In this document: positions 35,501 through 40,098 of the stretch, in pieces
How the letters are laid out: every line of letters begins with the position of its first letter
How positions within the stretch are numbered: position 1 is the stretch's first letter
Assembly (NCBI GenBank): GCA_001642005.1
Contig: LWCA01000206.1
Span: 1 to 40,098 of the forward strand
Direction of reading: 5' to 3'
DNA from: Intoshia linei
Taxonomy: Eukaryota; Orthonectida; Rhopaluridae
Length of the DNA stretch: 40,098 nucleotides
Translations under genes and position numbers: made by a program
The notes under the pieces: generated by a model
The model's database searches: none
What the model was told of the DNA's origin: nothing
The model's input: the letters and a program-made list of their open reading frames with translations, nothing else

Positions 35501-36941
35501 ATTTCGATTGGTTGTATCGAAACTTTATACCAAATTATCCTATACCTCAACAGTACATGGTATTATTCGGAGAAGTGTTTACATTAAATTCAAAAACATG
35601 TCTAGACTTGTCTAGTGAACAAATTTACTTTTCAAACTGCTTTCATCATCGACTACAAACTGAAAGTTACTTTTATTTGACAAACGATGGTTATTTTTGT
35701 ATTTATCAAAATCAAAAATGTTTAATGTATGATGGTATGAATGAACATTTTGTTTTTACATCTAATGAACCAGATGAAACAGTAATGTTTAATATTTATA
35801 AATGGAAAAGCACTGTTATTGAATATTCTCAAAATAGTCCTATTGTTACAATTCATCCAATTGGTAAATTTTGAATCATTTATATTATTTAAAATATCTT
35901 TGTCACAACGACAATTCTTTCACTCTTAATTAATGCGTTCATGCATTCATTGACTCGGAAATGAAAATGAACACGCAGTGTATCACTATTTTGCTATGTT
36001 AATTATACTGGAAACTCGATGCCAGCCGAAGATGACAATTGGGTCCTATAAAATGTTACAACAGATGTTTAGTACCAACCTCCCAGATTCTTTACATGAT
36101 ATTTCAAATTTAACACAAAACAGTTACGATGTTCAGAATATATTTTTTTTAATGATCAATTTGGAAAAATGAGGCCCGTTACACAAAAATTTAGTCGAAT
36201 CTACCGAAGAGGATCTCGTGGTACGGTAGGTTCGGAACTGTATATAGGTTCGTTAAAAACTAGATTCTCCTGGGTAGACTACTTTCACGGTTTCTTAAAA
36301 AAATTAGTAACACGTCCGTAATCAATGTCAACATTTGTATCGTTTTTAGGAACTTTTATGATGGATGCAGGGTCCACTCTACCGTATTAACAGTATTACG
36401 TAAGAGAAACCACTTCTGATGACCTCGATGAACTTCTTGGAAATGAGGTTTCTCAATTATTCAAAAACACTACAAAAATTACGTTTTTTAGATGAATGAA
36501 CTTCATTATATTATTATTTATTATATTAATGCTTATTAATACATAGTAACCTTATCATTAATCTATTAGCTACAACGTTATACTTTCAATAACGCCGTTT
36601 TGGTTTTTCGATATTTATGTCGATATTGAGACGTCTTACTGTATACTAGTATTATGATGGCATATTTTTATTTTAACAATTTAGTTTAATACAGTCCATT
36701 ATCTTAGTTATGAGTCAGAACTTATATGAAATGATTACGTTTATTAACATATTTAAACCTATTAATAAATTTATGTATAATTTTTAATTTAGATGATATA
36801 TATGCTTGTCTTTGTTCACCTCTACATGAAAATATAATTATAAATTTATGTCAAATCTGTACTGAATTAGACCCCTTATCGATTTATTGGAAATGGACAT
36901 ATCATATAGATTTCAATTTTACATCTATTAACAATAAATAA
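32523..36941 (+). CDS. GALNT: Polypeptide N-acetylgalactosaminyltransferase, 4 exons
   Basis: Exons 32523-33331, 33851-34073, 35245-35863 and 36793-36941 sum to 1800 nt (599 residues) in consistent phase. It is a type II Golgi enzyme: a short cytoplasmic tail, a signal-anchor at about 17-29 (WRLFYIVILLTCI), then a GT-A domain with IIIVDDKS (125-132), the Mn-binding DxH in FMDAHIE (D214, H216), GWEKP, WGGENIEIS (327-335, the Gal/GalNAc-T motif) and CSHVGH (350-355), with EIYMDEW after it. The last part is a ricin-B-like lectin domain. The enzyme adds the first GalNAc to Ser/Thr of mucin-type glycoproteins. Catalytic residues look intact. The lectin QxW motifs are eroded, so lectin binding may be weak. 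The paralogue class is not assignable. AATAAA overlaps the stop codon. Confidence 0.93.
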
Positions 36942-37171
36942 ATGTAAATAATATATGTTGTAAATATTAATTTGTATTATTTCACTAACTTTTCCATTAA
37001 TAACTTATCTGTTTCTCATGTCAGGTGGACAACACTAATGAATATTTTTGTATATTCATTAGTTAATTCCATTCTAATAGTACACTGGTTTCTGTTTGAT
37101 ATGCATACGGTTAGAGCTTGCAATGTCTCGACAATTTTCGAGAAAAAAATTAACTCATACTATTAGTAATA

Positions 37172-37386
37172 CAGTGAAACCTATACATAAACAAACGATT
37201 TTGAAAATTTAACGACTAATTTGTTTTTTGGAGTATCAAAAAAGCGTGATAAGTGTCATAAGAATTCTATACAACATAAACTGTTGACATGTGAAAATGT
37301 AATAAACAAATTATATTGAATTGATATATTTTTAAAAGCATGATAATTTGTTTATAGAGGGGTTTGTTTATAACGAGGTTTCACTG
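37172..37386. mobile_element. pogo/Tigger-type MITE, copy 1
   Basis: The left end reads CAGTGAAACCTATACATAAA and the right end is the complement of CAGTGAAACCTCGTTATAAA, each flanked by TA. CAGT-ACCT-ATAA termini with TA duplication are typical of pogo/Tigger elements. At 215 bp it is non-autonomous. Confidence 0.8.
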
Positions 37387-37889
37387 TACAATAAAAATTT
37401 TTAATTATGGAAAAACTAATGGTACTAACAGTTCCAAAAGTGTTAATATTTTTGAAATAAGAACGGATTACATACTGGTATAAATTGGTTAACTTTAAAA
37501 TATATAAAACACCCAAGTAGGAGAAAAATGCGATTTATTTAACATTTTGTATTATCATAACTTCTATATATTAAATAAGTCCAAGATTAAAGTTATTTTT
37601 GAGACTATAAATATGACAATACACAGTAAATTCAAATATTTTTTATTTTTAAAACTAGTCCACTCATCGAATGATATTTTCCACCATTACATTTTATATT
37701 ACATCGTAGAAATCTTTTCAATTATTTGTCTTCTAATTTTTTCAAAGTAACCATTTACAAGATTAATGACACAGTTTTGAGATATAGGAAAGCCTATTAG
37801 TCTTAAATTTTTTCGAATAAAATTTGATCGGGTAACTTGGTTTATGTTTAGTCCATAGTACGCAACCAATTATTACTTCAACCCTTTCG

Positions 37890-38370
37890 TGGCTATCATA
37901 ATTTTTTTTTAAATACTATAATACACTTTTATATTGGGAATTTTTGTTTGATTTTTTGTTAAGGCCTAACTTTTTCAGATTGGAAAATTTTGTGTGTGTT
38001 AACTGGATATAACAGTATGGTCTATAATTATTTAAAAAATTCTCAGGTTGCTTTCAGTTTTAAAAAAAGTGTAATCTATGGTTTTGACCATGAAAGTGAG
38101 CTTTCTGAGGCTGAGATTTGCGACAATGTTAATGATTTTAAAATGCGTTCCAGAACTTATGTTATTAAATTTTTGGGCTGTTAATATTTATAAAAGAAAG
38201 AACAAATTGAATTTTTGACTCTGAAGGACTCAAATTCTGAAACTTAAAAATAGAGATCAACACGCCCTGCGAAAAACTATATTAAAAATTGGGTCTTTTA
38301 AATTAAACGATTGTTAATTTTTTAAATATACGATAACACAATCACAGACATTCAATTTTATATAAATAGA
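37890..38370 (+). repeat. Dispersed-repeat copy
   Basis: Blocks in order: GTGTTAACTGGATATAACAG, GGTTTTGACCATGAAAGTGA, GAGATTTGCGACAATGTTAA, TGACTCTGAAGGACTCAAAT and the end block TTGTTAATTTTTTAAATATA, followed by ACGATAACACA. This copy shows the internal duplication of the roughly 130-bp unit most clearly. The open frame 37990-38184 is not conserved elsewhere. Confidence 0.62.
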
Positions 38371-38486
38371 AGATTATTTTATAAATTTTAAATAGAAGTA
38401 TTATTTTGAAGCCAGGCACTAGTTTATTGCCATTTTCGATACAATTAAACCAACATGAATATGCCAAGTAATTATTGTCTTAATTA

Positions 38487-38640
38487 AAGTGGTCTGAAAA
38501 ATACGCACTATCACTTTTAGTTTATTTGGAATAAATTTTAAGCCGAAAATTTTTATTCGCCATCATAGATAAGTAGTTTTGGCTTTATATTTAACACCAA
38601 ATAAACTAAAAGTGATAGTACGTGTTTTTTCTGACCACTT
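38487..38640. mobile_element. TA-flanked MITE, copy 2 (inverted)
   Basis: It starts AAGTGGTCTGAAAAATACGC and ends with the complementary CCACTT, with TA at 38485-38486 and 38641-38642. Its reverse complement aligns along its length with 9317-9499, including CTACTTATCT-TGATG and GGCTTAAAATTTATTCCAAA. It is shorter than copy 1 (154 versus 183 bp). Confidence 0.82.
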
Positions 38641-39107
38641 TATCTTAATGTCCATCTATGATATACAAGATAAATTTTGAAAAACTTGATTCGTTTAGAA
38701 ACGCACACGTTCCATAAGTTCCATCAATAACATACAACTCAGTGTGTAACAACTACTCAGTCAATACATTTTAAAATTATGACATGGGAATAAAACTAGC
38801 GTAATACAGTAGTAATACAATAATATACGAGTTCAAAGTAAAATTAATATTTCAGACAGTGAAAGGGTGTAATGTTATGTTACTTGAAGTATGCATATAT
38901 GTATATTAAATGTATGAAAATATCACGATTTTCTTTATTTAATTTATAGGATAGATTAATTGACACATTTTTGTATAAAATCCTTTCTATATTATTTATT
39001 ATACTATACTTTATTGGAACTATTACTACTCATTTAGGCTTATCAGATTCTATAAACGATTAGTCTTGCTCGTTTCCCTCAATCTTTACAATATAAAAAT
39101 ACAAATA

Positions 39108-39362
39108 CAGTCAAAATCTCATTTAATGAAAATAGCAAAACGTTAAAATGGCATATTCCTTAATTTCATTTAACGAAAATATTAGAAATGTAACTGCATT
39201 ATTAATGTGCTGCTGCATAAAATAATATTAAATTTACGCGTTCGTTAATCAAAAATTCGTTAAATACGAGATATTTAGGCATTTATATAGAAAATAAAAT
39301 TTCTACATTCGTTAAATGAAATATTCGTTAAACAAAACATTCGTTAAATAAGATTTTGACTG
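39108..39362. mobile_element. pogo/Tigger-type MITE, copy 2
   Basis: The left end CAGTCAAAATCTCATTTAAT and the right-end complement CAGTCAAAATCTTATTTAAC are flanked by TA. Inside, TTCGTTAAA-type motifs are repeated several times near both ends. It is 255 bp and non-coding. Its 3' end is about 200 bp from the Tigger transposase relic. Confidence 0.8.
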
Positions 39363-39557
39363 TATATTACCATTTATACGTATTTAGATTTACTACATCA
39401 TGTCAAATAAACGATGCCGAAATAAGTTATTACATTAAGATTATAGTGAATAAAAAAATAAAACATCCAATAAAAATAACGGCTTCTTACTTGCACTCAT
39501 CGATAATATTTCATAGTAGATATATAGATTTCATAGAGATAATAAAAAAATAAATTC

Positions 39558-40098
39558 ACTTTTTGCTTTATTTTTAAATTAATGAGCAGATTAACTGCAA
39601 TGACATGCAGTAATAGTGATGGGTCTAATAAATTAAAATTATTAGTATTAGGAAAAGCCAAAAACCCGCGTTCTATCAAGAATATAGAGTTTCCAGTAAT
39701 ATATTAATCATCAAGTAAAGGATGGATGACACGTAAAGTATTTAAAAACAGGTTTTTGAACGATTTCGTTGAGTCAGTAAAGAATTTTTCAAAAAAGTCA
39801 AATATACCAGCAACACCATTGTTGGTTGTGGATAATGCACCTTCACACATATTTTATGATCCTTTAGAATCAGAAGACGGGCTAATAAAAATCGTATATT
39901 TACCACTGAATACCACGTCGGTTTTACAGCCGATGGATCAACACATATTATATTCTATGAAATTTAAATATGCAAAAAAACTATATTACGATATGTACAC
40001 CGATACCTCTGTTGATACTATAAATTTGTATAGTATAGATATTCATACCAAAAAAATCAATATCAAGGAAGCTATTTTTATATTGAACAGCGCATGGA
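39558..40098 (+). pseudogene. Truncated Tigger/pogo (DDE_1, Jerky-like) transposase relic
   Basis: One frame reads RLTAMTCSNSDGSNKLK, LVLGKAKNPRSIKN, then after a stop (TAA, 39704-39706) GWMTRKVFKNRF, LLVVDNAPSH (second catalytic Asp), IVYLPLNTTSVLQPMDQHI (third Asp in QPMDQ), and runs off the window. These are standard Tigger/CENP-B/Jerky DDE blocks. The stop falls where family members have a short link before the AWMT block. At the 5' end, FKLM is followed directly by SRLTAM, so the usual segment with GEK and KKSKER appears deleted, and nothing upstream encodes the DNA-binding domain. It is inactive as it stands. Confidence 0.86.

Larger units (their letters stand above)
36942..39557. other. 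Repeat-rich interval downstream of the GalNAc-transferase
   Basis: No gene is recognised. In order it holds a pogo-type MITE (37172-37386), a dispersed-repeat copy (about 37890-38370), a TA-flanked MITE (38487-38640) and a second pogo-type MITE (39108-39362). The short open frames here fall in repeats or in AT-rich sequence. Confidence 0.6.

Noticed and set aside
36196-36234. Hairpin CGAATCTACCG / CGGTAGGTTCG considered as a tRNA or terminator
   Set aside because: The stem of 11 bp with a 17-nt loop is real, but there is no acceptor stem, anticodon arm or 73-nt frame around it, so it is not a tRNA. It lies in a GalNAc-transferase intron.

Overview
This window is about three-quarters A+T and reads as nuclear DNA of an invertebrate animal with a compact gene structure. 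The genes have GT-AG introns, many only 37-60 bp long. AATAAA polyadenylation signals lie at or just after stop codons. The gene set (GalNAc-transferase with a lectin tail, TM9SF1, TMEM33, RBM42, inositol polyphosphate multikinase, Tigger/pogo transposons) points to an animal. The proteins are divergent, as in a fast-evolving, possibly parasitic lineage; I cannot name the species. There is no bacterial organisation and no CRISPR array.

Because the introns are short, most genes appear only as fragments in an ORF scan. I rebuilt exon structures by splice-site phase and by similarity to known protein families. Left to right: a decayed multicopy-family gene (about 250-1346, +); TMEM33 (4075-5041, -, 7 exons); ribosomal stalk protein P2 (5660-6591, -, 3 exons); RBM42 (6743-8881, -, 4 exons); GAR1 (9825-10845, +, 5 exons); TM9SF1 (10858-16152, -, 15 exons), which converges on GAR1 with 12 bp between stop codons; an intronless seven-transmembrane receptor-like gene (18571-20154, -); an asparagine-rich membrane protein (20324-24469, -, 3' end unresolved); IPMK (25841-30428, -, 6 exons including a 23-nt micro-exon); a possible small ORF head-to-head with IPMK (30615-30860, +); a polypeptide GalNAc-transferase (32523-36941, +, 4 exons); and a truncated Tigger-type transposase (about 39558 to the window end, +). 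All reconstructed exon sets of the complete genes close in frame.

The genes do not form a pathway. They are mostly housekeeping: ribosome stalk, snoRNP assembly, RNA binding, ER/Golgi membrane proteins, inositol phosphate signalling and Golgi O-glycosylation. The space between and inside them is filled with short transposon relics: a piggyBac-like MITE inside the P2 intron, two copies of a TA-flanked MITE, two pogo/Tigger-type MITEs, a foldback element, a 635-bp element with perfect 17-bp termini, and a dispersed non-coding repeat of about 0.65 kb with no family I recognise. That repeat occurs in a dozen places, including several introns.

The most interesting items are the unknown repeat family, the altered C-terminal tail of P2, the receptor-like gene, the unassigned asparagine-rich membrane protein, the IPMK micro-exon, and splice-acceptor-like AG sites just upstream of several start codons. 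I found no convincing new multi-gene system.
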